Shown: positions 31,868 through 45,241, counted from the first letter of the stretch. The stretch: 64,000 bases of DNA from Protopterus annectens (GCF_019279795.1 NC_056726.1:1136404182-1136468181), one strand, 5' to 3'. The notes: generated by a model from the letters alone, not told the origin. Numbers and translations are program-made.

Positions 31868-34714
31868 CTCGATGTCTGTGCAGTAAGTGAAACCATCAAG
31901 GCTCCTGAGAGCACACCAGCGGTACCAGGCTATACCTCGTATCATGCTTTTTGGCCCAAAAACTCGGGCCAAAACAAAAAGGGAGGGGGAGTGTCCATAT
32001 TCATCAAAGACAACCACACCTCCAGGTTAGTGGCAACACATGAAGCATCAGGGACCATCCAGGTGCAAATAACCGTAGGCAAACCTGCTATACAACTGGT
32101 AGCATGTGACAGACCACCATCCCAATCTCAGGAACCACAGTCAGCCTTCCTGAAGACATTAGAGGATATGAAGGTCCCACCAAACACCATCATATTGGGA
32201 GACTTCAACTACCCTAACATACACTGGGTTCATTATTCTAGCCCAAACACACTAGCCCAAAAGTTCCTGGAATTCATTAATTCAAATGCAATGAAACAGC
32301 TAGTCACCTCTCCCACAAGAGGAGATAATATACTAGACCTGATCATCACAAACATGGGGACAATGTACTACACACTGGAAGTATACCCCTCACTAGTCAC
32401 ATCTGACCACAAACTAATCACCCTGGATATACATATCCCACATCCACCCACAACACAAAAGACTACAGTGAGAAACCTCTCAAAAGCCGACTTTACACTT
32501 CTTAAAACTGAGTTGATATCCTTTAAGCCCACTGGGCCAGTGGAAACCACATTCCACAATGCAGACTCCTTCACAAATGCTTTCTACAGACATCTCCAAG
32601 AATGCATGGATCATGCAATCCAATATAAAACCAAGACCCTCTCCACCAAGGGCAAGCGTCCTGTCTGGTGAACCCCAGCCGTGAACAAATTGTATAACAA
32701 AAGAAGGTAGCTACTGCATGACAGAGCAGAATTCCATAAATATAAGGCATCTCTGATCAGCACTAGTAGAAAGCTACATTCTCTCATACAAACATGCAAG
32801 GCCAACTTTGAGAGGAAAATCGCTATGGACACTACAGATTACCACAAGTCCTTCTTTTGCTATGTTAGACACCTGGGCAGAAACTCTCAGATATGTTCAG
32901 AGTTAGTTCACAGTGACAAAAACTACACTGAACACACAGATATTGCCAACATTCTGGCAGACAGGTTCAGTGCAGATTTCTCCTCTCCCTCACCCCCAAA
33001 AGAAGAATTACTTATCCCAGCTGAATTTAACCTCCCTGTCATCTTAGATGTTCAGCTGAGAACCACCCTCAGCAAAGCTATAAACACAGCATCAATGGGA
33101 CCTGACGGTATCCCGGGTTGTGTACTAGGTGAACTCCAAGAGGAGTTAAACCCACACATAAAATGCTATTTAACCATAGCCTTACTACAGCATATGTACC
33201 TGGACACTGGCATACAGCAACAGTAGTCCCACTCCGCAAAGGAGGCACCTCTACAGACCCTGGTAACTACTGCCCCATAAGCTTAACCAGCCTGGTCTGC
33301 AACACTATGGAAAGACTCATTATGGAACTCATACACAGAGACATTGGGGACTTACAGACACTTGATCCTACCCAGTTCGGCTTTGCAAAGGGCAGATCCT
33401 GCCTTTTGAACCTGGTTGACCTTTCCAAAACAGTCACTAGAGCCATTGACAAGGGCACAGCAGTCCATACAGCCTACCTGGACTTGGCTAAATCTTTCGA
33501 CAAAATACCCCACTCTGGCATCATAGACATGCTCAACAGCTTAAATGTAAATCCATATGTCACAAGATGGGTTGCAAACCGGCTAACGGATAGAAACTAT
33601 AAAGTCAAAATCACTGGTGCCATGTCAGACTCAGAGCCAGTCACAAGTGGTGACCCACAGGGCTCTGTCCTGGGACCCGTCATGTTCGGCATTTATTTCT
33701 TAGATGTGGAAGCAAACATGGGAGGGTAGTGGCTGACAATGTTCAAAGATGACTGCAAACTAGGCGCCATAGTCGATACACCAGCTGACACATACATCCT
33801 ACAGAAAGGCCTCACTGAAATGGACAACTGGTGCCGGAGTCATGGCCTTAAACTGAATGCCAAATAATGTATAGTCATACCCTTTGGGAAAGACAAAGTA
33901 CCCACATATTATCACATAGACAGTAACCCACTGAGTACAGACAAAGTAATCAGAGACCTGGGGACACAAATCGATACTGACCTCTCATTAGACACCCATG
34001 TTGCCAAAGTGGTTGAATAGACTTCCTACCTTGCCCACCTTATCATGAAGGGATTCGCATCCAGATCAAAGGAGGTCATTGTACCCCTATACTCCTCCTT
34101 TATCAGGTCTTTGAATGTGTACTATGCCCCATTTGGTATGTACCTCACCTGGCACTTGCAACAGCTAGGGAGACCCCATAAGTACCTCACCAAGAGGATC
34201 AAGGGTCTCCAACAAATGTCATTTGCTGCCAGACTAAAGAAACTCCAGCTCTATTCCATAGCATACCGCCTACTTAGAGGTGATCTGTGCCTGACGTACA
34301 AGGCCATGTCCAATCAGGAATTGATGGACATGTTCCACCTCGTAAAATCCAAATCCATCAGAACCACAAGAGCTACAGATTTAAACCTCAGCACAAATAT
34401 GAATAGGACATGCTGTAGGGACAGATCCATAACTCAGAGGCTTCCCATACTCTGGAACAGAATCCCAGTTCATGTTAGGCAGAGACCCTCACTGACTCTC
34501 TTCATGTGAATTCTTGACGAGTGGATGGGAGATCATAGGTTTACACCAGGGGTCATCTCTGTGTCACTACTAGACAGAGGCACAGTAAACTAATGCTATT
34601 ATGTACAGGGGTCTTCACTGTGTCACTACTATACAGAGGCACAGTTTTCTACATCTATTCTGTACACTGTCTGCAGATAGCCTAGTACTAAACTATGACA
34701 CTGTGAAACTATAT
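31868..34714 (+). mobile_element. CR1-type LINE, 5'-truncated, inserted in copy B
   Basis: Copy A reads straight through this site (about 848-860), so the insertion is post-duplication. It starts inside the endonuclease (LDVCAVSETIKAPEST) and runs through ILGDFNYPNIHWVHY, KQLVTSPTRGDNILDLIITN and SDHKLITLDIH. RT follows: NTASMGPDGIPGCVLGEL, PISLTSLVCNTMERLIMELI, YLDLAKSFDKIPHSG, GDPQGSVLGPVMFGIYF. The expected FADDCKLG box reads FKDDCKLG after a stop. The C-terminal block is at 34045-34509. Stops at about 32671, 33727, 33867 and 34018 plus a frameshift near 33200 disable it. The 3' UTR holds a short internal duplication of GGTCATCTCTGTGTCACTAC-like sequence. Confidence 0.88.
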
Positions 34715-34758
34715 AAGTCTATGTATTTCTATATCCCTCTCTATGTATACATATATGC

Positions 34759-34985
<227 letters not shown>

Positions 34986-35317
34986 TCCTTTTTAGTTCCA
35001 CATATGTATACACACAGTAACGTTCTGATGAACATCCATTACTGTACAATCTACTTGTACATTGCACTACAGTGACAGTTGCAGTATGGTTATTTGCACC
35101 TGGATGTTCCCATGTAGAGCCTTCAGTGACAGTTGCAGTATGTCCCCGGCCCTATGCACATCTTCATATACATATATACAGACTAAAAACACATCTGGAG
35201 GGTTCACAGTATGTAGACTATTATATTAGTACTTTACATTACCTGTGTTTGTTGCAGCTGTTTGCGTAGGCTTGCAGTTACTTGGCCTGCTGTCAACTTG
35301 TTTGTTTTGTTGTTGCT

Positions 35318-35366
35318 GTTTTTTTTTTCATTTTTTTTCTTTCTTTCTTTCTCTTTCTCTTTCACT

Positions 35367-35405
<39 letters not shown>
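35318..35405. repeat. (T)n/(CT)n tract
   Basis: Pyrimidine-only stretch matching the shorter tract at 1386-1425 in copy A. Confidence 0.9.
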
Positions 35406-35408
<3 letters not shown>

Positions 35409-36699
35409 ACCTCCAGAGGGTGCAATGAAAGTATTGCATGTGTGGACTGGGAGTACAGGATGCTTTTGTAGGTATCTGCACATGTCCATGTGATGGCCTC
35501 TGCACCAGTTGTTAGCCAGCATTTACTAATTGCATGCAGCCTGTTGTGTAGTGATTGCAGTTCTCACTGTGATTTCTGGACAGTGATATAAAAAGGTCTG
35601 TTAGGTAGGCGTAGCCCTTTCAGATTATCAGGGTGGGGACCATGCTGGTTTGCTGTGGACACTGTTCTCTGAGTGTAAGGGTTGGTATGTCTCTCATATT
35701 TCAAGCTGTGTTGTAGACACTGCAATGCATGTTGTTCTGTAAGCTGAGTATTCCTTCCTCCAGTGTCCTCTTCTCCGTGTGTATGTAAACTGACACCTAC
35801 GACTAGTAATACTGTATATGGGTGTGTGTGCTTTCCTGTGGGGATTGTGGTGTAACTGGTATATAGCAGTGGCTCTTGCAATCTGTTGCTATGGCTTCAA
35901 TATTTGCCCTTTACATTCACTGCTTGTATGCCTGCTAGGTGTCTTTCCTGTAATGTGTTGCTATGGCTTTCCTATTTTCCATTTACATTCACGGCTTGTA
36001 ATGCTTGCTATATCTGTTTGGGCAGCAATTCCCTATGTGTTTGTTGTGGTAGGGTGTTACTGCATGCAGTGTGGTCTGGCCATGGTGTGGGCCTTGACAC
36101 TTACAAGGGTATTTGATCATGCTGCTGAGCAGACCTCAGATACTCTCAGTTGCATCTTTTATCAGCCTCATGGAATGGTACATATCAGTGGGATATTCCA
36201 ATGAAATATTCTGATATTCTGCAGTTGTGACTGTGGGTTATTTCAAGCATATGTATTACTACACCATTTGTGACGTGCAAGTGGTGCATGCTTTCAGTAA
36301 TTCATAGTTACCATTGCATGTGTAGTAACACCTTTCTGCCTACTGTTAGTACATTTCACAGGGTGTCAGTGGGGCACAATTGACATTTGTTTTTCACATC
36401 AGGGACATCCCTGTAACTCAGTCACAGTTGCTATGTCTGGGCTCTTAACTATTCAACTGCGGCAGTGTTTATCTTGCTCTGAGTATGTGTGTGGCTTGCC
36501 AGATGCTACTGTGACATTATTACCTACTAGCTACCAACTAGCATGGCTGTTTCTCATCACACAGTACTATTTTTACAAATCCACTAGATTTGACAGTAAA
36601 TATACATGACATGCTTTGTGTACTGGACTTGCTATATTCCCTTTACATTAATTCCTACTATTTTATGATATATTTCTTTCAGCACAATGTTCTTGTATA

Positions 36700-36766
36700 G
36701 CAGTCATGGCTTAGTGGTAAGTCATGCAGACTAGTGTTTCCAAGGTCCTGGGTTTGAGACTGACAG
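36700..36766 (+). repeat. tRNA-like SINE segment (copy B)
   Basis: Paralogue of 2939-3006: CAGTCATGGCTTAGTGGTA and a B-box-like GGGTTTGAGACT. Confidence 0.6.
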
Positions 36767-36816
36767 AGGTATTTTATTTTGCTGCTGAGAAAACTACAGG
36801 CCTTGCCATTCAGAGT

Positions 36817-36967
36817 GACTAAGGCACTTTTAAGCAGTTGTAAGCAGGTTAGCGCTGGTTTGCACGGAGGTCATGCATGCGCACTGCCACTTAGCTTCGT
36901 GCACACACACTTAGCTAAGCACACAGAAGCACACTCCCGCTTACTACTGCTTAAAAGTGCTTAGTCT
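36817..36967. repeat. Short foldback repeat (copy B)
   Basis: Paralogue of 3058-3176, about 30 bp longer through extra CACACACTTAGCTAAGCACA-type sequence in the loop. The arms are GGCACTTTTAAGCAGTTGTAA and its near complement. Confidence 0.6.
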
Positions 36968-37575
36968 TGCGCACACCCGCGCTATTTTCTTTTAAAGAAA
37001 AGAAAATGGGGAGATAGGAAAGTGGTGAAAAAGGGGGCACAAAGAGGGTAGGACAGTAGGAAAACAAGCTCGGGTTTTGCAGGAGGGATGTAGGAAAGGC
37101 CCATAGCTGCCCATTTCTTCGTCAGCAACAGCTGTGCATATGTTTGTAATTTGGTGTGAAATTTGAAACCTTCCACCCCTGTGAGAGGTGTGAGGACAAC
37201 AATATTTGCTGTACAGCCAATTGTAATTGCCAGTTTACATGTCCAGCAGACATGTGTGCAAAATGAGCAGCTATGTATGGGGTGTAATTTTTTTGTGGGT
37301 ACAGAGTGCCCTTTTCTTTTTTTTTTCAGGTGAAAGTGGTATGTCAGGTACAGGAAGTCGGTATGTCAGGTACAGGAAGTCGGTATAGCTGGCGAGGTAG
37401 GTAGGGGAGGTTAACAGACAAGACAAACAAGAATCATACAGGGGTGGTGTATGACACATGTGGGGGGGGTTACAAAATCGACGGGTAAAGATGTTTGGAT
37501 ATCTAGAGCCCATGAGCCCACAGATGGCAACAGTGGAACTGAGATCCCCACCCATGGGCAGTTGCCACTGTGCCT

Positions 37576-39575
37576 TCACTGCCCAGGACAGGGCTGTGCT
37601 GGGGGCTGTGTAGGATGGGCAGCAGGCATGCCCGTGAGTTGTGCCACTCATGCCTCAAGCTGGTGTAGGGGCCCAAGCACAGCATGCCTGATCTCCCTAC
37701 GCACCACAGTCCGGACACTACGGAGGGTGAGTGGATGTTCTCCTCTGGCCACACTTGCAGAGGGGGGACAAGCCCCATCCCCTGCAGCGCTTCCACCCAC
37801 AGGTGGCACAGGGCCACCGGAGGAGGGTCCGGTCTGGGCACTACTGCCAGGTGCACTCGCCAGCTGAGGTGGGAGAGGTGGGTCCACTGGAACCCGCCTT
37901 CCCTGTTGTCCTATGTTTTGCATTATTTAATGACAGTTTGGGTTAGTAACGTACAATACCATTCACAATTAGTTGTAACAGCATGCATTAGTATTCCCAT
38001 TAACCAAACACCCATAAATTCAAGCCGTTGAACAGCAAGCATAACACATGCATAATTTGAACAACAATACACAATCCAACAACATGCAGGGTTGATTGAT
38101 GGCAACAGGCCATCAGGTTTGGATGTATAAACAGGGCACATGCATCAACATACATGCAAATATGTATGAACCAAGGGGAATTAATTGTGAATACACATAC
38201 CCATTTCATGTTGAATGGATTATTTGTGGTTATAGGGTAGGGTGAAGAAATATTTAATTAACGACTTCAAATACCTATACATATGCTGTACATTTCTACT
38301 AGCTGCAGATGTATACACACTACAGGTCTGACTACAGTTTCCTATGTGTAAACTTATGCATGTTGGTGATAGGAATGTTACTACTACATTAATATACATT
38401 TAATTTTTATTCATACACATTCATATCTGGCTCTGTTCAGCTACAGCATCCTGCTACATTTGCTTTATATGGCTCTAGACAACTGTGGATGTTTGGTATT
38501 TCATACAACCATACTATCTGCATATTGCAAACTGACAGCAACATATCCAAATTGTGGGGCACACATTCCAGCTTCAGTACTTTATTCCACACATTTCACT
38601 GTTTGGTTGTGCCTGTCACATTCATTTCATTCTGTACTGACTGCAGTATACTTTATCCAGGAGTTATTACAACTTTATTGGTGGATTCATACCTCTTTCT
38701 CACACTCTCATTTGTTTTATTTTTACAATTCAGGATGGTACTTAATTCTAGGCTTTATTGACATGTTTTACTTGGTTATAACAATCCTTTCCAACAGTCT
38801 CACTTGTGTCATGTTTCAGAATTTAAACGGGGATATATTTCACACATCTGTTTTACTCAGCTTGTGTAGCTGTAATTTTCAGCCTGCTGCAGGTTATGTA
38901 CTATTATATTACAGGTGGAACATCTTTATTTCAGACTTGTTTCATTTTTATTTTTGGATTACAGGCTGCATCACACTTACGTAATCACACAGTACTAGCA
39001 GAATCTCTCTTACACTGTTACTTGCACTTTATATTAATAGGTGACTACACTGCACTCTTTTGCAAGCTGTCATACTTATAGTTTTTAACAGTTACAGGGA
39101 AAGAATTACTAACCTGCCTGCTGGCACAACCTCACAAGCCTAACGGCATAGGCTCGATGATTCGTGGAACGGACACCTGCAGCTGCAATATAAATGAAGT
39201 AATATTGGAATACACATCTCCATAATATCAGCTAGGTTAACTTTCTACATAAATAATTACATGTAACTTACTCAGTAGTGGGGCATTGGGCATTTGCCGG
39301 GCCTCCTAGATCCAATGGTTCAGTTGGTCCTGCTTCCATCTCTTCAGGTCCGCATGGTGATGACGGACCTGTTCACCAGTCCTTGGTATTCCTGTGGCAC
39401 TGGTGAGATCATGTGCCAACCGGTCCCATGCCTCAGCCTTGTATGCTCCCCACAGGACCTGGCCCTGCATGAGTTGGGCCTCATGATCGTGGACGAGGAG
39501 CCAAACCATATATTTGGACTCCTCAATGCCCCACCTCTGTGCTCGGAAGCAACTACCCTCTCCTACACCTGCCAT
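37576..39575 (-). pseudogene. Myb/SANT-like Harbinger accessory protein, copy B, two exons, two nonsense codons
   Basis: Same two-exon structure as the copy A gene: exon 1 39575-39272 (MAGVGEGSCFRAQRW start, EAWDRLAHDL, IPRTGEQVRHHHADLKRW) with a GTAAGT donor in phase 1; exon 2 from 37910. Exon 1 has a TAG after DQLNHWI where copy A has a Gln codon, and exon 2 has a TGA after LHQLEA where copy A has Trp. The TGA that breaks copy A is an Arg codon here. The two copies therefore died independently from a functional ancestor. It sits 1.2 kb inside the right end of the giant insertion, on the strand opposite to the transposase. Confidence 0.7.
37911..39271 (-). other. Predicted intron of the copy B Myb-like gene
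   Basis: AT-rich, collinear with 4099-5474, no coding feature. Confidence 0.55.
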
Positions 39576-39756
39576 CCTGACTGCAAATTGGTTCCACAAT
39601 CAGTTCCCGCCTATGGGGCATATATATGCCGTTTTTCCTGCACTTATCTGTGATTGGCCATTTTGGAAATATATCAGCTTCACAAAACCTGCTTTGTCAT
39701 GCTTCTCTTTCCGTTCATTCCTATATATATGCTATTACTGCATTTCTAAGCGCAAC

Positions 39757-39824
39757 TGTCATGGCTTAGTGGTTCAGTACTTTGACTATGGTGCATGGTA
39801 TCCCGAGTTCAAGCTTGGCCATTG
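39757..39824 (+). repeat. tRNA-like SINE segment (copy B)
   Basis: CATGGCTTAGTGGTTCAGTA (A-box-like) and CCCGAGTTCAAGC (B-box-like). More complete than its copy A counterpart at 5972. Confidence 0.6.
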
Positions 39825-40286
39825 CTTTTTATATTTTATGACTGTCTACACAGGCTAGGAGGTGTGTCTGTGTAAAGGCAGTTTTGATACAGCTTGCTCA
39901 ACGTTGCCCATCGGTTAGCTTGTTGGCGCGGTGCGCAGCTCCGTGCAAACGGGTCACGCTGGTTTATGCGTCATTTTTCTGTCAGCACGCATATTACGCT
40001 CAGCTCAGCTACAGGCACACAGTTTCAGCATGTTAGAACTCTGCTCAACCCTGGGCACTCATTTTACACCTGTTAAACCACTGCTCACCTATGGGCAGAT
40101 GTACTCAGCTTGTTTGAGTGTAGCTCAGCTATAGGCACTTCTGACATTTGTTTTTTTTTTTATTATCACACATTTCTTCATAATACATGGCCCATTTTAT
40201 TACATTTTACATAAAAATAATTTTATACATGTACATATATGTCAGGGAATTGATTTGTGCTTATTTCACTAAAAATAAAAATTGAT

Positions 40287-40356
40287 GTTGTGGGGGCTCG
40301 GACCATGACTGCCTCCTCTTCAGCCGACGTCTCTACTGCTATGCTATTGCTTCTTG
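40287..40356 (-). repeat. tRNA-like SINE segment, minus strand (copy B)
   Basis: Counterpart of 6521-6590; the B-box core is changed to GGTCCGAGCCC. Confidence 0.55.
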
Positions 40357-40740
40357 GCTTACTTTGCATATTTAGATCTTATATGCTTTTCCACTGACTG
40401 CTAACTGTGGCTACGTGATGGGCATGCCCGCGCAAACGAGCGCACTCACCGGCAAACATCTTTGAAACTTATAAAAAAATATATAACATGTTCATTTTTA
40501 CATTATATGTTTATAGCCTGTGGGGGCTTATGTTGTGTTGTGTTTATTGACATTTACGCGGACTCTGTCATGGGGGTTTACTTTCGAGACTGTTACTCTT
40601 CTGGGGGCATGTCCGTTTGCAGGGCTCGCCCTATGGACACACCCCCTACTTTCTTACACAGACCGTGTTAGCCTTGGGTGTGAGTCAGCATGTCCTCATG
40701 AATATGCATGGAATGCTGATGTCACACCATTTAACTGCTG

Positions 40741-40791
40741 CCTCCGTGTAAGCCTTGTAACTCTTACATGGAGGCTTCGTGAATCCTGCCC
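40741..40791. repeat. Right terminal inverted repeat of the giant Harbinger insertion
   Basis: Ends CGTGAATCCTGCCC, the complement of GGGCAGGATTCACG at 11159. The inner CCTCCGTGTAAG palindrome has one mismatch relative to copy A. R4 sequence resumes at 40792. Confidence 0.75.
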
Positions 40792-41940
40792 TTTGACTAT
40801 AACAACAAATGGTCCTTTGTTCCATATGACTTTCTTTTATTACCCTTTTTTTCTATTGCCATAACTGAGTTTTCATCTAATTGATTATAAACTCTGTCAG
40901 CATCAGTTGCAGTTTATAGTTTATACATCGTTGAAAGTTATTGGTCTATTTGGGGTGCACATTTAAATAGTTCTTACTCAGGGCTAAATCTTTATGCAAA
41001 GATGTGTTAATACTTTAAGCCAGAAGTCAAGTATTGCATCTGGGTCTGGGTTTTTCCAATTAGAGGCATTTCTTAACTTTGTTTTTATCTCTCTGGCTTT
41101 TACTTCATCCCATTTCATATCCTGTGCATTTGAACTTCTTATTCTTTCTTTTACTTCTTGTATCCATTTATCATCTTTGTTATGTTCCACAGGATCTTCA
41201 TAAATATTTTCCAAAATGTATCCATTTATTCTTTTGTTGGTGGTCTTTCAATTCTTTTTACCTTGTTTCTCACGTCTCTATAAATCTTTTTTGTGTCATC
41301 AATACATTGCTTATTTTGCACTTTTCCTTTATACTTATCTGCATATCTTCAAAATTTTCTGCTATGTTGATATTTTTAATTTATTATTTGTGATATTGCA
41401 TGATAAATCCTGATCCATTATAATACTGCATATTGCTTTTATCATGTTTATCTTTCTGAGTATTTTGTTGATGTGTTCCCTCGTCTATACTTTTCTAACA
41501 GTGATACTTCTGTCTTAATTGATTTATAGTTTTCTTTATTCGATACTTCCATGATGGCATTCAATTTCTCCCCATTGTTTCCCTTACTACCCTGTGTTCT
41601 TGTGGTAGGACTTTATCTGTTATTAATTTGGCTGCATAGTAATGTATCCTATTTACTTCTGTTATATTGCATGAATCTCTATGGACAGTCCTAATTATTG
41701 TGTTCATTTGTTTTATCAAACTTCTAACTTTTTGGGCTTTATTGATCCTCAGCAGTCTATTTTTTTCATTGATCTTAATATGTATATCTACCTCTGTTAA
41801 ATCAAGCAGCTCTTCTCTTTGATCATTTTCTTCTAAACTCCGGGCACATTCCTTGTTTGCTATTTCCAGCAGACACACTATAGAAAGTTCCAGACCTTCT
41901 TTCTGTGCCACGTTCTCTTCAGTTTCACCCTGTGTAATCC

Positions 41941-42079
41941 GTTGCTATTTCATATGGAACTCACTGGACTATCACTCTAATCTTTGTACTGATTTATTTT
42001 TGGAGGCTCCGTTGCTATTTCATATGGAATTCACTGGACTATCACTCTAATCTTTGTACTGATTTATTCTGGGAGGCTG
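41941..42079. repeat. 69-bp direct tandem duplication inside R4
   Basis: TTGCTATTTCATATGGAA...GGAGGCT occurs twice head to tail with only a few differences, so it is a recent local duplication. Confidence 0.85.
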
Positions 42080-42473
42080 CAAAGTATCTTCATACGTCAA
42101 CTGATTAGATGCTTCCTGCTTCACTGGTTTCTCCTTAACTCATTCACTCCAGGACAACTGTTTTGAGTGTGTACATTTAATTCCTAGTGGGTGTGGCATG
42201 AGCCTTAAAAAATGAAGTTATCACCTTACAATTCTAACACTCATTGACAGAGGTCAAATATCAATACACTTGTGTTTGCCATCATGTATGCTTCAAGATA
42301 AAATATTATGAAACCTTGTATGTAGCATGGTTTTGGAATTATTAATGCAAGTATGAGCAAGTAACATTTGATGCCTAGAGGAGCAGTAGGAGGTAACTGC
42401 AGATGCACCTGGAGACATCACTCATATGTAATGATTGCTCTATCCTGTTATATTGTTATCCAAGTTAAATTTT

Positions 42474-43085
42474 CTACACTAAATCCTTCACTTTGCAGGT
42501 AATCCATGACCTCCGTTTCTATTTCTTTAACTTCTCCATTACTAATCTTCTTTTCTTCTTTTCATCCTTGTTTTTCTTACTTTTTGTATTGTAAAATTTT
42601 CATATTCAGATGTCTTTGCCTCTATTTCTCTTCAAATATATTTGGTGTTGCTCTTTTTGCATTGATTAGTTTTGCTTTCTCATTTGCATGTATATTGGAC
42701 CATATTAAATCTGTTTTTCTTTCCCATGTCCATATTTTATCTTCTGGTGTCTCCTGCTCATCTGGTTTCTCCTTACTTTGTGGACTAGTTGTTCCACCAT
42801 GCTGTGATATGACCTGTGTTAGACTTTCTACACTGAACCCTTCATTTCACAAATATTCCATAACTTCAGCTTCTATTCTTTTAACTTCTACTTGACTAAT
42901 CTTCTGTTTTACATTCCCTCTTTGTGATCTTATTTTTTATTGTGAATTTTCCATATCTGAATGCCTCTGGCTATATTTCTCTGAACATCCTTTGGGCTGC
43001 CATTTTTGTGTTGATCAATTTAGCTTTTTCCTTTGCATAAATATTGCACCATATTAGATATGTCTTTCTTTCCCATGTCCATATT
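42474..43085 (-). repeat. Imperfect ~355-bp duplication in the R4 N-terminal region
   Basis: Two blocks starting at about 42474 and 42829 share many landmarks in order (CTACACTRAAYCCTTCA, then TCTATTYTTTTAACTTCT-like, then TTCTTTCCCATGTCCATATT). They are strongly diverged, so the duplication may be ancestral to the element, encoding two similar protein modules. Confidence 0.6.
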
Positions 43086-43640
43086 ACTTTTGTTACACCC
43101 TTCAAATGTCTCTAAGCATTGTTCTTTAAATTATCACACTTCCTCAATTGCTTCTTTTTCCAACCAGCATAAGGTTTCTTGGTCTATATAGTGTTTTTCA
43201 TGAATCTGTTGATCCGTTGTTTTAATGAACACTAATTTTTATTTGAAGCTTCTGACAGTTTTTCTTGAGAAAGTATTTTTCCTTCCTCTAATTTCTCTCT
43301 TAATCTTTTTTGTATATCTTTTGTCTGGAAATTCTGGGCTTTTTGCATAACAGTAACAATACCTACTTTATTTCTTATCCTCAATAGTCCTTTCTGTCAT
43401 TTGTGTTGCTTTTTTTGTCCGATCAGTTTTTGCAATTCTTGTGGACTGCTACTTCCTTCTACAACAGGGAGGCCATCCTTCCCCTGGGCCTGGCCTAGCC
43501 TCACAGTAGGAATATTTCCAAGTCTTAACAATTCTACACTGTCATTTTTTCCGGTCCTGGTACCAGTACGCCTATGAGAATCGGGCACTTTTTTATCCTG
43601 GAACTTGTGCACTCAGCTATTTTCTTTATTTTTAACATAC

Positions 43641-44199
43641 TTCTGTCCAGGAAATATGCTATATAAAATGCAGTCTATATATCAGTGTGATCTTGGTGAG
43701 GTTTTGTGAAAAACAAAGTTTCACAATGATACCTGAGTTGAGTATTGTGCCAAAAACTTTACCCAGGACAAGACAGGCGGTATGCACTGTCTTACCTTCA
43801 TCCCGGTCTTTGGTGATTTTCTCAAAGAAGTCTACTAGGTTTAACTAATTTACTCTGGAGAAGCTCAGAAAATGCTGTCTGCTTACTTCCACCATAGGAA
43901 CAACAGTGCAGCCTGAGCTCATTCAGATAATCTATTTGTAATACAGTAGAAAACAAATGTTTATAACTAACCATAAGAGCTAAACTAAAAATATAAATGT
44001 GAAAGTTGTTCAGTAGGCAGTGATCTTTCCAACAATGTAAATGTTGATACTGAGTATCTAAGTTATTATTAAATATTTTCCAAGGTCTACTAATGTTATA
44101 CATATTTTTTACCTTTTTGGTGAAATAAATCACAATATCTTGGTGATCCTACCAAGTAGACCTATGGAGTTTGTAATTAATTTGTTTGTATGAATATCC
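43641..44199. other. No recognised feature
   Basis: AT-rich. A 103-codon minus-strand frame (44133-43822) has no recognisable motif. Could be the R4 5' UTR or flank. Confidence 0.35.
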
Positions 44200-45180
44200 A
44201 CTTTAAAATGATACCTTAACCATTACTGTGTGATGATCCTTTGCTGATATAATCACAGAAATATGATTAGTATTATATTTCTTATAACCTGATAAATAAA
44301 CAAAGCATAACATCTCATCACCTGCAACAGACAGAGACTAAATATCAGGTACAAATTGTGTGACTCAATGTCAGCTTCAGAATGATACATCATATGTGTT
44401 GTCACCATGCACCTGTGCAAAGATATGGGCATAATAATGATAAATATCCTAATTTCCATAATGTGACAGATAAGCAGAGTATTTTATTTCTGCCCTTGTC
44501 ATAGATGAGCATTCATTTTTTGCAGAAATTAATGTCTGTTTGTTCTGCTATGAACATTATAATTCACCTCTGATCTTGCCTTATTTCCTTGCACACATAT
44601 TCACAGAAAAATGGCAAATATATTCATTTTCATAATTCAACAAACAAACAAACTGGGATATCTGTCCTATATGTTACTCACAGTTTGTACTATTACATGA
44701 AGTAATTTTGATAGTGGTTTCAAAAGGATTCCTCACTCATTACCTTGCTATCTTTACTAGCAGAGTTATTTACCAAAATATGAAAAAATTGTGTGTCATA
44801 AATTAACTGTGATATCTGTACATGTGTACATCATAGACAGAATTATTTTACCATGTTGTATGTACTGTCTTTAAAATGACGTCTTACTTAGCATGTTGAT
44901 ATGTTCCCCAGCAAAGTTATTTACCAAAATATGAAAATACATCATAATTTTCATAGCCTAAGTCATAAACAAACTGTGATATCTTTACATGTGTACAGCA
45001 TACAGATAGTACTTTTATCATGTTAAAATGAGGTTATACTCAGCATGTTGACAAGTTCCCTAGCAGACTTATACAACAGAATATGAAAATTATCATCATT
45101 TTCGTAACCTGAGTCATAACATCTAATATCTGTACATATGAGTACAGTATACAATTAAAGTTATTTTACTGTATTGTAAG
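44200..45180. repeat. Degenerate tandem array, period about 145-170 bp
   Basis: Anchors such as GATATCTGTACATGTGTACA recur near 44657, 44811, 44979 and 45124. Each is preceded by TTATTTACCAAAATATGAAAA-like and CATAATTTTCATARCCT-like blocks. Units are well diverged. The array ends at a CA/TA microsatellite. Confidence 0.65.
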
Positions 45181-45186
45181 TAGTAT

Positions 45187-45239
<53 letters not shown>
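45181..45239. repeat. (CA)n(TA)n microsatellite
   Basis: ACACACACATATATAT followed by a pure TA run at the end of the degenerate array. Confidence 0.95.

Positions 45240-45241
<2 letters not shown>

Larger units (their letters stand above)
40792..43640 (-). pseudogene. R4-clade LINE, 5' half: N-terminal region to start of RT
   Basis: Minus-strand reading ends at 40792 in the RT fingers. The sequence runs NWKNPDPDAILDFWLK (about 41040), a decayed NRPITF block, then KGNKRKSYGTKDHLLL immediately before the Harbinger end. The next expected RT residues (VENCKKVKN...MAWIDYRKAFDS) are found at 11157. Upstream are Lys/Glu-rich segments such as INKAQKVRSLIKQMNTIIR and the possible N-terminal region at 43612-43397. 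Multiple stops and frameshifts make this a pseudogene. The N-terminal part includes an imperfect internal duplication (42474-43085). Confidence 0.8.
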
